Source: Pontibacter lucknowensis (lineage in GTDB: Bacteria; Bacteroidota; Bacteroidia; Cytophagales; Hymenobacteraceae). From it: a stretch of DNA of 64,000 bases. The DNA lies in assembly GCF_900156415.1 (NCBI RefSeq), contig NZ_FTNM01000003.1, positions 248,001-312,000 of the forward strand, given 5' to 3'. The notes beneath the pieces are model-generated. The model was not told where the DNA came from, did not search any database, and saw only the letters and a list, made by a program, of their open reading frames with translations. Position numbers and translations under genes: made by a program. Positions 51,701 through 59,713 of this stretch are shown piece after piece. How positions within the stretch are numbered: position 1 is the first letter of the stretch; every line of letters starts with the position of its first letter.

Positions 51701-54004
51701 CTCTATGACACGACAAGGCCAGCCGTTATAGTGGCCACAGCGGTGACCAGCCCTGTCAATACCGCCTTTACCGCGCGCTTAACCTTCTCAGAGTCTGTGG
51801 AAGGCTTTGAGCTGAACAACATAACGGTAGAGAATGGAAGCGTTTCTAATCTAATTAAAGAAAGCGCTACGGTATACACAGCCCTGGTGACACCAAGTGC
51901 AAATGGTGTGGTGACAGTTTCCGTGGCTGAGAACGTGACGCGGGATGCGTTTGGTAACGGCAACCTGGCCTCCGACCGACTGCAGGTAAGCTACGATGTG
52001 AGCCAGCCAGTGCTGGTACTGTCCACGACGGGCGCGGATGTGGTGAATGGCCCATTCGAGGTAACCTTTACCTTCAGCAAAGCAGTGACAGGATTTGAGT
52101 TGCAGGATATCGCTGTGACTAACGGTGCTGCTTCTGCCTTTACGCAGGTGTCTGCGCAGGTATACACTGCCCTGGTAACACCACTGGCCGATGGCGAAGT
52201 AGGTATAGCGGTAGCAGCTGACGTAGCTCGCGATGCTGCCGGAAACGGTAACCTGAAGGCTGATGCTTTAACCAGAATGTACGATGCTACCAAGCCAACC
52301 TTGGTGCTGAGCACAGAAGCCAATAGTCCGATCAACGCTGCCGTCGAAGTCGTGTTTACGTTTAGCGAGCAGGTTTCTGGTTTTGCCCTGGCTGACGTAG
52401 CAGTGACTGGAGGAACTGTATCGAACCTTGCACCTGCCGCAGGCGGCAAGGTATACACCGCTACCATCACGCCATCTGCTGAAGGAGAAGTGTCCGTAAG
52501 CGTTGCTGCAGATGTGGTAGAAGATTTGGCCGGTAACGGCAATCTGGCCTCTAACACACTGCGCCTGCAGTATGACAAAACCCGTCCGGCAGTCACGCTG
52601 GCTACCACGGCTCCGGCCCTGACCAACGCCGCTATACCTGTCACGATCGAGTTCAGTGAAGTTGTAACCGGCTTAGATCTGGCTGACATCTCCGTCACCA
52701 ACGGTACAGCTGCTGACCTGACGAAGATAAGTGAAACAAGGTACAGCGCCCTGGTGACACCAGCTGCTGACGGAGAAGTAAGCATCGTCCTTGCCGAAAA
52801 CAAAGTAGCGGACGCAGCCACGAACGGCAATACAGCCTCTAACCAACTGACCCTGACTTATGATGGCAAGGCACCTGCTGGCTACGCCATCGCTTGGAGC
52901 GCTGACCGTGTGGATGTATCGAACCTGGAGGATATGGCGCTGCTGCTCACAGGTGCTGAACCGGGTACGACCTATACCTATCGCATCACCAGCGCCCAGG
53001 AAAACACAGAAGTTTCCGGTACGGGCGAGGTGACAGAGCAAAGCGTGCGCATCGAGAACCTTGACCTGGAGAAACTCCAAGATGGCACGTTGACCGTGCA
53101 GCTATACCTGACGGACAAGGCCGGAAACAAGGGAGCGGAAGTAACGGCGCAGGTAGTGAAGATTACCCGCAACATCGCTTCTGTGACGGAGCCAGCCATA
53201 ATCGAGGTGCCGATCCGTACGAAATTCGAGCAGGTTTCGCTGCCGGCAACTGTAGCAGTTACCTACTCTACCGGCGAGACAGCGCAAGTGAAAGTACGCT
53301 GGGAAGCCGGTACCTACGATGGCACCAAAGCCGGACCTTATGTGCTGACCGGTATACTGGAACTGGCCGAGATGACGACCAACCTGGATAACCTGACTGC
53401 CAAAGTAACCGTGGAAGTGCAGCCGAACAAAGTGCCAACTGTACTTGCCTTCAGCGCCACCAACTTCAAACCAGATGCGACGGCAGCAGATGTGATCGGT
53501 ACGCTGACTACCACTGACCCGGACGACACCGAGTTTGTCTATACCCTGGTAAGCGGCGAGGGCGATGTCCATAATGCACTCTTCGAGATCCGCAGCGACC
53601 AGGTATACCTGAAGTCGAACAACGGCCTGTCAGGTATGACTTCCTTCACCATCCGCGTACGCAGCACCGACCCATACCTGAACACGATCGAGCGCACCTT
53701 CACGCTGACCAAGCAGGCCTATGACCGCACCGTGGACCAGCTCAAGATCGTCAACGCTTTCTCTCCGAACGGCGACGGCATCAACGACAACTGGACCATC
53801 CCGGAGCTCCGCTTCTACAACCAGGTCTACATCCAGGTGTTCGACCGCTCGGGTGTGCGCGTGTTTGAGACTACTGATCCGGAGAAAGGCTGGGACGGAC
53901 GCGGCCCGAACGGACAGATCCTGAAAGGTGCCTTCCTCTTCACGGTGGAGGTGAAGGATATCAACTGGGTGAAAAGAGGTGTGGTGACAATCCTTAGCAA
54001 GTAA
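45779..54004 (+). CDS. Giant multidomain surface adhesin with type IX sorting domain
   Basis: A 2741-residue secreted protein. A long signal region (to AHAQ, near 46) is followed by a jelly-roll-like segment, a cadherin-like beta-sandwich (about 208-300), a LamG/concanavalin-like domain (314-522, LQFDGVNDYVEIP and LAGYWRFDETSGT), a cadherin-type tandem domain (536-615) and several Ig-like domains (618-1498). Then come nine homologous Ig-like units of about 96 residues (1499-2361), one divergent domain, a Big_4-like domain (2464-2550), a cadherin-like domain, and a C-terminal type B sorting domain with NAFSPNGDGINDNW (2655-2741). It is exported by the type IX system and attached to or released from the surface. 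PorP/SprF and OmpA genes follow in the same operon. Confidence 0.92.
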   Translation: MKPSIAFSGSTRSGIGYDVFKTYLKRLSLLLFFLGGLALSHVAHAQTQYTHDFSTPAALSGKEENGFYNTKAIINIGGVEYELSGIINGNWENRSNGGANNSGSLYFSTAATTGFTIKRKDGQRFKFYGLWLSYDCFSDATYYPPPHLTVTYTGSSLPQEIFNDRNRQGLVLSKDVEVSSVTFYFSGLHTLNLDNLVVGPAGAPLSGNANLSNLTLSGTTLSPAFNANTVSYTASVANTVASVTVTPTKADANATVSINGTVLASGVTSRAVNLNVGSNSIPVVVTAQNGTTKTYTVNVTRAAPTVSAPPVAGYVNALQFDGVNDYVEIPSQPSNQFDSETEFTVSLWFKANSMNRAGLFSRPSGGGDMQFWLSAENGTFTHGIDKHGTGWTWLSTGTAYKLGEWVQVTTVRRNVGGERRMEIYANGVLIGSDRVNYTSSASNASIRIGTVINADESFANGQIDNVSLWKKALTAEEIKTLGATTLSGNEAGLAGYWRFDETSGTTAYDATANANHGTLRNMDLATARVRSTAGDIITKKNVAYAGKLTGSDPESKLLSYGIVTSPSKGTLSLNPNTGAFTYTPNTDAVGTDNFSYRVSNGTTTSNTATINVTIVELAAPSVPDLLSSSDTGISNSDNITNDNTPTFSGTATAGYTVTLYSGGSAVGTAQADASGKWTITSSSLADGAHSMTAITVDGTGSQSPASAALTVVIDTTAPNTTITASPAAATNATSATFTFTSDETVSTFQASVDGSPFTIAASPLTLTGLSEGTHTVQIQAMDAAGNLDPTPASYTWTVDATAPAVTGITRHNPATATTNVTSVTFLVSFSEGVTSVDADDFSLATTGGVTGTVSGVSGAGTRYEITVSNISGSGTLRLDVMASGTGITDAVGSGLSGGYTAGQTYTIDTTSPVITSVSVPANATYSAGQHLDFTVNFSEAVTVATENGTPMLGLTIGAASRQAVYQSGSGTTALTYRYTVQPGEIDTDGIALAVGITLNGGTITDAIGNAAVLSLNGVASTAGVLVDAVAPTITSITLPNDGTYNLERERYLLFSVEFSKNMQRTQGSYLELRVGTQIRKATLDWAYESSAYYAYSVQEGEQGAGLEVLALKSDATMPTDMQGNVLSTGSTFPVTRSNVRVDGIRPLITGLTVPANKIYKQGEHLDFTVRFSEKVELREAGPIFGPLSARAASEPELELPAPPADGNPFIPLKIGEKVVLALYNQGSGTEQISFRYTVQEGELDMDGIEVAPLIMTVDNLIPGPRPMAGSTPPAGNFTITDLAGNYADDLMFDEVPVTTGVLVDAVVPTLQSVSIASKNSNPAVAKVGDVITLQFVASEAIQLTVLIAGNAATVVNVSGSEYRATYTMTAASNEGNVPFSINFSDLAGNAGAAVSATTNSSSVTFDKTAPTGTLAINGGATHMAATEVTLSISATDALTGVADMRFSNDNTTWSDWMPFATSQAWTLPAVNGNRQVYAQLRDGAGNIGTAEAQIILDNVPLTLTLTSDVQAATNKPFDVTFTFSKAATGFTIADLTVVNGTASNLVTADNKVYKATITPASEGEIRISVAAGVAVDVAGNLNAASNSITTLYDTTRPAVVVSTSASSPVNSAFTVTFEYSENVSGLAATGIAVSNGTLSQFSQVDGRRYSALVTPVTAGEVAVQVPANAAGDAASNGNLPSSTLAVVYDADRPTVVLASTAPNPINRSFQVSVTFSEPVTGFTAQDITVVNATLSGLTTTDNQHYTVEVSPLADGLVTVSVPANVAQDAAVNGNTASAVLSRTFNTTRPTLALSTTATNPTNAAFEVNFTFSKEVSGFEVGDIAVSNGAAAAFTQVSAQVYTARIIPTAEGEVIVSVAENVAQDAAGNGNTAAAALKLNIDKTQPTVVLASSAPEKLNAAFEVTVTFSEAVTGFTAADVTVVNGTVTAFAAKGDKEYTLQITPQANGEVRVSIAAGVAQDAAGNLNLVSDQLTRLYDTTRPAVIVATAVTSPVNTAFTARLTFSESVEGFELNNITVENGSVSNLIKESATVYTALVTPSANGVVTVSVAENVTRDAFGNGNLASDRLQVSYDVSQPVLVLSTTGADVVNGPFEVTFTFSKAVTGFELQDIAVTNGAASAFTQVSAQVYTALVTPLADGEVGIAVAADVARDAAGNGNLKADALTRMYDATKPTLVLSTEANSPINAAVEVVFTFSEQVSGFALADVAVTGGTVSNLAPAAGGKVYTATITPSAEGEVSVSVAADVVEDLAGNGNLASNTLRLQYDKTRPAVTLATTAPALTNAAIPVTIEFSEVVTGLDLADISVTNGTAADLTKISETRYSALVTPAADGEVSIVLAENKVADAATNGNTASNQLTLTYDGKAPAGYAIAWSADRVDVSNLEDMALLLTGAEPGTTYTYRITSAQENTEVSGTGEVTEQSVRIENLDLEKLQDGTLTVQLYLTDKAGNKGAEVTAQVVKITRNIASVTEPAIIEVPIRTKFEQVSLPATVAVTYSTGETAQVKVRWEAGTYDGTKAGPYVLTGILELAEMTTNLDNLTAKVTVEVQPNKVPTVLAFSATNFKPDATAADVIGTLTTTDPDDTEFVYTLVSGEGDVHNALFEIRSDQVYLKSNNGLSGMTSFTIRVRSTDPYLNTIERTFTLTKQAYDRTVDQLKIVNAFSPNGDGINDNWTIPELRFYNQVYIQVFDRSGVRVFETTDPEKGWDGRGPNGQILKGAFLFTVEVKDINWVKRGVVTILSK
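50275..52866 (+). repeat. Nine tandem Ig-like coding repeats
   Basis: Units of about 288 bp in the adhesin, each opening with a pattern like TTRPAVVVSTSASSPVNSAF and carrying FTFSEAVTGF, DITVVNGT, YTALVTPxAxGEVxVSV and AQDAAGNGN. The units are diverged at the DNA level, so they are old duplications; neighbouring units with near-identical stretches (for example FTQVSAQVYTA in units 4 and 7) suggest occasional shuffling. Confidence 0.85.
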
Positions 54005-54009
54005 TCAAC

Positions 54010-55005
54010 ATGAAAAAGTTAATCCTATCTATACTATTCGTTGCTTCTGCTCTGGGCGTGAGTGCCCAGAACAGAAAGCACATTGCCAACTTTCAGCTGT
54101 TTCAGCAATACTACAATCCTTCGCTGACAGGTTACGAGGGTTCCATGCTCAAGGGCTTTCACCGCAACCAGTGGACCGGATTTGAGGGAGCGCCTCGCAC
54201 CTACTTCGCCTCCGCGGAGCTGGACCTCGCGGACCTGACTGCCTGGCGAAAAAGTGACATGCTCCGAACCCGGCAGGATGATTACTATAACCGACAGGTT
54301 GGTGCCAAGCATGCTTTCGGTCTATCAGTGCTGCAGGATGAGTTCGGACCCTTCTCCGAAAGTCAGGTGCAGTTGGGCTATGCCTCGCGGGTGCGCCTTT
54401 CAGAAAGGCTGAGCCTGCGCTGGGGCGGTGCCATCGTTTACAATGCCCAGCGCCTGGACGGCAACAGGCTGACGGTGGACAACGAGAGCGACCCGGAGTT
54501 TCAGGGTGTGCTGGGGCAGCGCCTACGGCAGGGCAAGCTCGACCTGAACCTGGGCTGGACGCTCACGGCTGATAACTTCTACATCGGTTATGCGATGCAG
54601 GACGTGACCAAAGGGGGGATTGTGTCGGGTGGAGACGAGTTCCTGCAGGACCTCTATACCCGCAAGCACCTCGTGCAGGCGGGCTACCGCACGGCGATCT
54701 CCGATGAGTTTGGCTTGGTGGCCAATGCCATGTTCCAGTATGACAACAAGTTGAAAGAGAGCGCAGAGCTGCAACTTAAGGCCATCTTTCAGAACATGGT
54801 TTGGCTGGGAGGCAGCTACCGCCAGGACCTGGCCTGGAGCGCTACCGCCGGGTTGCGTCTGGATCAGTTCCGCATCGGCTATGCCTACGAGATTCCCATT
54901 CAGAATGCCCGCCACGTGAGCCGGAGCACGAACGAGATCTCCCTCACCTACAACCTGATCCCGGTTAAATATCCGAAGTACGGCAGACAAATAACCATCT
55001 GGTAA
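54010..55005 (+). CDS. PorP/SprF-family type IX secretion outer-membrane protein
   Basis: A 331-residue exported barrel protein. The signal peptide ends VSAQ, and the start of the mature part, HIANFQLFQQYYNPSLTGYEG, is the PorP/SprF hallmark. Many strand-like segments follow (FGLSVLQDEFGPFSESQVQLGYASRVRL, DNFYIGYAMQDVTKGG, LRLDQFRIGYAYEIP). SprF-like proteins help particular type B-CTD proteins, such as SprB in Flavobacterium, reach or stay on the surface. It starts 5 bp after the adhesin stop, so they are cotranscribed, and it is probably the adhesin's dedicated partner. Confidence 0.9.
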   Translation: MKKLILSILFVASALGVSAQNRKHIANFQLFQQYYNPSLTGYEGSMLKGFHRNQWTGFEGAPRTYFASAELDLADLTAWRKSDMLRTRQDDYYNRQVGAKHAFGLSVLQDEFGPFSESQVQLGYASRVRLSERLSLRWGGAIVYNAQRLDGNRLTVDNESDPEFQGVLGQRLRQGKLDLNLGWTLTADNFYIGYAMQDVTKGGIVSGGDEFLQDLYTRKHLVQAGYRTAISDEFGLVANAMFQYDNKLKESAELQLKAIFQNMVWLGGSYRQDLAWSATAGLRLDQFRIGYAYEIPIQNARHVSRSTNEISLTYNLIPVKYPKYGRQITIW

Positions 55006-55017
55006 AGCGAAGTGAAC

Positions 55018-56259
55018 ATGAAGAAGATTGTATACACCATTGGATTGATTTTAGGGACCCTGACCGTAGGGCAAGCCCAAATAAAACTTCAGGAGACGAA
55101 CGTTGAAATGGCCGGCGTAGCGCTGGTAGGAGAGGACATGCTGCTTGTGACCAAAAAAGAGGACGGCGGCCAGTACCTCTACACCGCCCGTCTCGGCGAG
55201 ACGGAGACTACGGAGCGGGCCAATGCTCTTAATGCCGGCCACATCAATGCTGTGGTTGGCGGCAACCTGGCGGCGGGCGAAGTGTACGTCTACCATAAGT
55301 CGGGCAGGAGAGAGGAGCGAATCACAAAGTATACCTGGACAAACGGCGAGTTCGTAAAAGGCGAGGATATTCCTGTGCCACGTCTGCGCAACCACTCTTA
55401 CAACCTGGGCCTATACCTGACCGAGGACCGGCGCCATCTCTATATCGCCGCCGAACTGGCAGGCTCACAGGGCTACGACGATCTATACCTGAGTGAGTGG
55501 AATGGCAAGTCGTGGTCACGCCCGCGCAACCTGGGCAAGCAGGTCAACTCAAACCTCGCGGAGTTCGCTCCTTTCGTACGCAACGATTCTTTGTATTTTT
55601 CCCGTCAGGAAGGCGAGACAGCCTACATCTACGGAGCCGCTTTGCGTGATGGTCAGCCAGGAGCGGCAGTGCGCTTAACTGGTATGGTGAACGAAAAGGA
55701 AACCTACAATGCCTACTTCAGGAAAAGCGCTGACCATACCTTATGGGTGACCGGCACTGCCAAGGAGCAGCCGCGCTATGTTGCTTACCTGCTGGGAGAC
55801 CTGCCTGCTACTGCAGTCGCAGCGCCTGTTGAGGAGCCTGTTTCTGAACCACAGGTAGAAGTGGTGCCACAGCAGATCGCACTGGAGGAGGTTGCTCCAG
55901 CTGAGTCAGAAGTTATTGCTGAAGAGTCGGTGAAAGCTAAGCCTATGCGTGCCGCGACCCCATCGCTGGTACTCTATAACGAGTTTAACCGCGTGCACCT
56001 GAGCCTAAGCGAACTGGCTGGTTTGTCGCGCTTCCTGCGCCAGCAGCCAGACGGAACAAGTTTTGTCATCAAAGGCTATTCGGACGGCTACGGGGAGCCT
56101 GCGGCAAAGCAGCGGGTGAGCGAGCAGCGTGCGCAGAGTGTGAAGGAGTACATCCAGCGCTACTTTGGAGCCAAGGATTTCCAGGTAGAAATAGAGGGGG
56201 AAGTACTCCCGGGCAAGGGCAAAGCGCACCGTAAGACGGAGCTATACCTGGTGCAATAG
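55018..56259 (+). CDS. OmpA-family protein with propeller domain
   Basis: A 413-residue exported protein, last gene of the adhesin operon. The signal peptide ends VGQAQ. The middle part (about 40-270) has WD40/PD40-like repeats (RRHLYIAAELAGSQGYDDLYLSEWNGKSWS, APFVRNDSLYFSRQ). A Pro/Glu linker leads to an OmpA-C-like domain (about 318-413), with FVIKGYSDGYGEPAAKQRVSEQRAQSVKEYIQ, a peptidoglycan-binding pattern. PorE-type proteins of the type IX machinery combine propeller and OmpA domains, so an anchoring role is likely. ATG 55018 is chosen over GTG 55012. Confidence 0.88.
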   Translation: MKKIVYTIGLILGTLTVGQAQIKLQETNVEMAGVALVGEDMLLVTKKEDGGQYLYTARLGETETTERANALNAGHINAVVGGNLAAGEVYVYHKSGRREERITKYTWTNGEFVKGEDIPVPRLRNHSYNLGLYLTEDRRHLYIAAELAGSQGYDDLYLSEWNGKSWSRPRNLGKQVNSNLAEFAPFVRNDSLYFSRQEGETAYIYGAALRDGQPGAAVRLTGMVNEKETYNAYFRKSADHTLWVTGTAKEQPRYVAYLLGDLPATAVAAPVEEPVSEPQVEVVPQQIALEEVAPAESEVIAEESVKAKPMRAATPSLVLYNEFNRVHLSLSELAGLSRFLRQQPDGTSFVIKGYSDGYGEPAAKQRVSEQRAQSVKEYIQRYFGAKDFQVEIEGEVLPGKGKAHRKTELYLVQ

Positions 56260-56639
56260 TGCGATATTGTTTGTTGCTGGCAGGATAGGAATGCAGGAAG
56301 TTACTCTTAAAAGAAGTAGCTTCCTGCTTTTTTTATGTGGCACGGTTTGTCCCAAAAAGACTGTTCTTACGCGTAATCCTTCCAGTGCGCACTAGCAGGA
56401 AGTGTAAATTATTTCCGGGTCAGATTTATACTTGAAAAAACCTCTACCTGTAATTGACAACCTCTGCGCGTTGAAAACTTCAATTTACCCATTCTAAGAC
56501 AGCAAAGCTTCGATATCTTATTTTTAATATATATAAAATATATGTATTTTGTAGTACTTTTTAGGTTGCCACTAGATCTGCGGTAATGTTTGTATGCAGA
56601 TTTCCTGTCTGCCTGCAAAACAAACTTAACTTAGTTTCT
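56260..56639. other. 380 bp without a gene
   Basis: The first part is the terminator of the adhesin operon. The rest is AT-rich (TATATATAAAATATATG near 56530) and leads to the next gene. A 7-of-8 -7 element AATGTTTG lies at 56585-56592, but the matching TTG is at a short distance (16 bp), so no promoter is claimed. Confidence 0.5.
56293..56335 (+). terminator. Intrinsic terminator of the adhesin operon
   Basis: GCAGGAAGTTACT and AGTAGCTTCCTGC form a long stem with one bulge, followed by seven or more T residues, 33 bp past the OmpA-family stop. Confidence 0.85.
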
Positions 56640-59426
56640 ATGAAGTACGTGCTGCTCTCAGGCCTGTTCCTGTTCTCGTTTTTTATTCCGGAACTGAAAG
56701 CTCAAAGCCAGAAAGGGGAATTAAAAGGCCTCCTCCTTGATGAAGCAACCAAAGGGGCTCTCCCTTACGCCACAGTCGCCGTGTATACAGCTGCAGACAC
56801 CGTCATGGTAACATACAGGATGAGTGACGAGAAAGGCAGCTTCCGTGTACCCGGTCTTCCGCTGGATCAGCAGCTCCGGGTAGTAATTACTATGATGGGC
56901 TTTAAAGTATACAGAAAAGAATTCAAGCTCACACCGGACCAGGCATCTCTCGACCTTGGTGTCATCAACATGGAGCAGTCGTCTAACCTGCTCAATGAAG
57001 TGCTGATTGTAGCAGAAACTCCCCCGGTTCTGGTCAGGAACGATACACTTGAATTTAATGCCTCCTCCTTCAAAACCCTGCCCACCGCCTTAGTGGAAGA
57101 CCTTTTACGCAAATTGCCAGGTGTTACTGTCGATCAACAGGGCAACATTATGGTGTATGGCAAGTCAGTACAGAAGATACTTGTGGATGGGAAAGAGTTC
57201 TTTGGCAGCGACCCTAAAATAGCCACACGCAACCTGCCGGCAAATGTGATCGACAAAGTACAGGTAATGAACGACCCGGAAGCACTACGCCGCGACCCCG
57301 ATATGCCTTTTATGGAAATTCCGCAGGTAATTAACCTAACCTTTAAAAAAGGAATTAAGAAGGGGGCCTTTGGCAAACTATATGGCGGTGCAGGTACAAA
57401 AGAAAGATATGAAGTGGGGGGGATTGTCAATATGTTCCGCGACACCTCGCAGGTAAGTATTATTGGGTACTCCAATAACCTTAACAGGGCCAGTTTTGAC
57501 TTTGCCGACATCAGGAGAATAGGAGGTTTTGCCCGTAGCGGCTTTAACAGTATTGGGATGAATAGTAATGGAGGAATCTCGGTTAATGGGATTTCTTTTG
57601 GAGGTATGGGCCAAGGTATACAGCAGTCTTCGGGTGGGGGCGCCAACTTTAACACGGTAACAAAGCGGGGTACTAAAGTGAACCTGCAGTACTTTTTTGG
57701 CGACAGCAGAGAAGATCTGAACCAGGTGGTTAATTCGGAGCAGTTTCTGAAAAGTGACACCCTCAACAGCCGCAGAAACAGAAGGCAAATCAGCAGAAGC
57801 GAAAGCCACCGCATTGGCGGAAAGATAGAGTGGAAACTCGGCCCCCTTACTACCTTAAGTATAAATCCAAGTGTTCAATTCTCTTACCATAACGCTAACC
57901 AAAACGCTTATACGAACACCTTCCGGCACAACGGAAACCGACTGAATGAAAGTACCAATGAAGAAAATATAAGCGGAGAGGGCATGGGCTTTGGGAACCT
58001 CCTTCAATTTGAACGCAGCTTCGAAAAGAAAGGAAGGCGACTGACACTATTCAGCAGAATGAACCAGTATTCTTCATTACAGGACCAAATTAACGAAGCG
58101 GAAAACATTTTTTACCAGCCCGACCCAACAGCAACGTTACTTGATCAGTTGCGGAATACCGATCAGAACGACTTCGAGGTATACAATACGCTCTCCTACA
58201 CGGAGCCTCTCAATGAGGCCGTAAGCGCTACTTTCACGCTAAATTCAGAGTATTTCAATAATGACAATGTGTTAGCCACGTACCTGGCAGATCCCGAAAC
58301 CGGAGCGTATGATACTATTGTGCCAGGGCTGTCGAACGGGCTCGATAGAAGCGGATGGCGAAACTATTTTACCTCAGGCCTTAGATGGAAGATTAAGGAT
58401 GTAACGCTACAGCCCGGTATCCGCTTTACTGCATTAAACATCAACAACAGGTTTCAGACGATCCCAGACATTAAGCAGAATTACTTTTATGTATTTCCTA
58501 ACCTCAATGTAAACTGGAAGCAATTAAATTTTAGCTATAATGTAAATCTGCAGGAACCCATGGCAACCTACCTGCAACCCGTAGTGGATAATACAAATCC
58601 GCTGTTTATTTCCTATGGAAACCCATCCCTAAAGCCCACGGTAGCCAATACGCTTAGCATGAACTACAGAAAATTCGACAACAAGAAGTCTATCAACTAC
58701 AATGCGAACATGTATGGCACCGTCCGAAACAATTTCATAACCAGAGCCCGGACGATTGATGAAAACGGTGTGCAGACGAGCAGACCTGTTAACACAGACG
58801 GTAACTGGATGCTGAGTGGAAGAGGTGGTTTGATGAAAGATTTTAAGTATGACAAGAATAAGTTTTCGATCGGAGGCAACATGCAGGTTAACTATGATAG
58901 ATCACTTATATTGTTAAACGGTTCTCAAAGCTTCAGCCAGAGCTGGAATTTCAGGCCTGGAATGGAGGCCAGGATGAACCTGGATGATAAGCTGGAATTG
59001 AGCCAATCTTTTGATGTGAGCCACAGACGTAGTACTTACGAAAACAATGCCTTTAATAACTTAAGCATCAGCACCCGAATCTCCAAATCGGAGATAGTGG
59101 TGCGAATGCCGAAAAGAATTGTTTGGGAAGCTACTTTCGACTACTGGTATAATTCTAACATGGCGCCTGGCCTGCAGAACAGCTATGGCAGACTGAACGC
59201 AGGGGTTACGTTGCTGTTCATGAAAAACGACCGTGCCCAACTGAAACTCTCAGTTTACGATCTGTTAGATCAGAATATTTCAGCCAACAGGCTTATAAGA
59301 GAAAACCTGATTGAGGATTATCAGACCGAAATGCTAACACGGCACGGAATGCTCACTTTTACCTATAACATCCGCAATTTTGGCGGCAAAGTCGGTGGTA
59401 GACAAAATTCTCTTTTCCGGTTCTAA
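56640..59426 (+). CDS. TonB-receptor-like outer-membrane beta-barrel protein
   Basis: A 928-residue exported protein from ATG 56640 (an earlier ATG at 56586 would precede the real signal). After the signal (ending LKAQ) comes a carboxypeptidase-regulatory-like domain (LKGLLLDEATKGALPYATVAVYTAADTVM, FRVPGLPLDQQLRVVITMMGFKVY), then a plug-like region (LLRKLPGVTVDQQGNIMVYGKSVQKILVDGKEFFGSDP) and a large barrel (OMP_b-brl_3 type) ending with a terminal Phe. The substrate is unknown. It is AT-richer than its neighbours and has few GGTATA motifs. No SusD partner or regulator is beside it. Confidence 0.88.
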   Translation: MKYVLLSGLFLFSFFIPELKAQSQKGELKGLLLDEATKGALPYATVAVYTAADTVMVTYRMSDEKGSFRVPGLPLDQQLRVVITMMGFKVYRKEFKLTPDQASLDLGVINMEQSSNLLNEVLIVAETPPVLVRNDTLEFNASSFKTLPTALVEDLLRKLPGVTVDQQGNIMVYGKSVQKILVDGKEFFGSDPKIATRNLPANVIDKVQVMNDPEALRRDPDMPFMEIPQVINLTFKKGIKKGAFGKLYGGAGTKERYEVGGIVNMFRDTSQVSIIGYSNNLNRASFDFADIRRIGGFARSGFNSIGMNSNGGISVNGISFGGMGQGIQQSSGGGANFNTVTKRGTKVNLQYFFGDSREDLNQVVNSEQFLKSDTLNSRRNRRQISRSESHRIGGKIEWKLGPLTTLSINPSVQFSYHNANQNAYTNTFRHNGNRLNESTNEENISGEGMGFGNLLQFERSFEKKGRRLTLFSRMNQYSSLQDQINEAENIFYQPDPTATLLDQLRNTDQNDFEVYNTLSYTEPLNEAVSATFTLNSEYFNNDNVLATYLADPETGAYDTIVPGLSNGLDRSGWRNYFTSGLRWKIKDVTLQPGIRFTALNINNRFQTIPDIKQNYFYVFPNLNVNWKQLNFSYNVNLQEPMATYLQPVVDNTNPLFISYGNPSLKPTVANTLSMNYRKFDNKKSINYNANMYGTVRNNFITRARTIDENGVQTSRPVNTDGNWMLSGRGGLMKDFKYDKNKFSIGGNMQVNYDRSLILLNGSQSFSQSWNFRPGMEARMNLDDKLELSQSFDVSHRRSTYENNAFNNLSISTRISKSEIVVRMPKRIVWEATFDYWYNSNMAPGLQNSYGRLNAGVTLLFMKNDRAQLKLSVYDLLDQNISANRLIRENLIEDYQTEMLTRHGMLTFTYNIRNFGGKVGGRQNSLFRF

Positions 59427-59451
59427 GGTAAATAGCCAGCTCCAGCTAAAG

Positions 59452-59504
59452 CACCGCATTAAAAATCCTGCAGAATTATATTTTGCAGGATTTTTAATGC
59501 GGTG
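59452..59504. terminator. Long perfect hairpin after the barrel gene
   Basis: Two perfect 21-bp arms (59452-59472 and 59484-59504) around an 11-base AT loop, beginning CACCGCATT and closing AATGCGGTG. A-run and T-run lie inside the stem. It ends the barrel gene's transcript and is among the longest perfect hairpins in the window. Confidence 0.75.
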
Positions 59505-59713
59505 TTATAAAAGAATGAGCGTGCTGCAGCTTAAACTTCCAAAAGCCTCCTTTTCTATAACCAAGCCAGCTGTTGCCTTTTTTTTCAATATAACGGCTCT
59601 TCTATATTACAATCCGGGAGCTTTCTCCTAAATTACATACCTCCAAAAGACCGCTCCTGCGTGTAATTCGTAAAGAGTAGGCATTACACTTACCTTATAA
59701 CAAAAACACAACC

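Noticed and set aside
51991..52830. 279-codon and other minus-strand frames across the adhesin
   Set aside because: These frames repeat with the Ig-like units and are shadows of the repeated coding sequence.
50275..52866. Regularly spaced repeats that might suggest a CRISPR array
   Set aside because: The units are 288 bp, in frame and coding for Ig-like domains. No short repeat-spacer pattern was seen anywhere in the window.
59380..59631. 83-codon frame overlapping the barrel gene end
   Set aside because: It runs through the perfect hairpin terminator, and its residues show no protein character.
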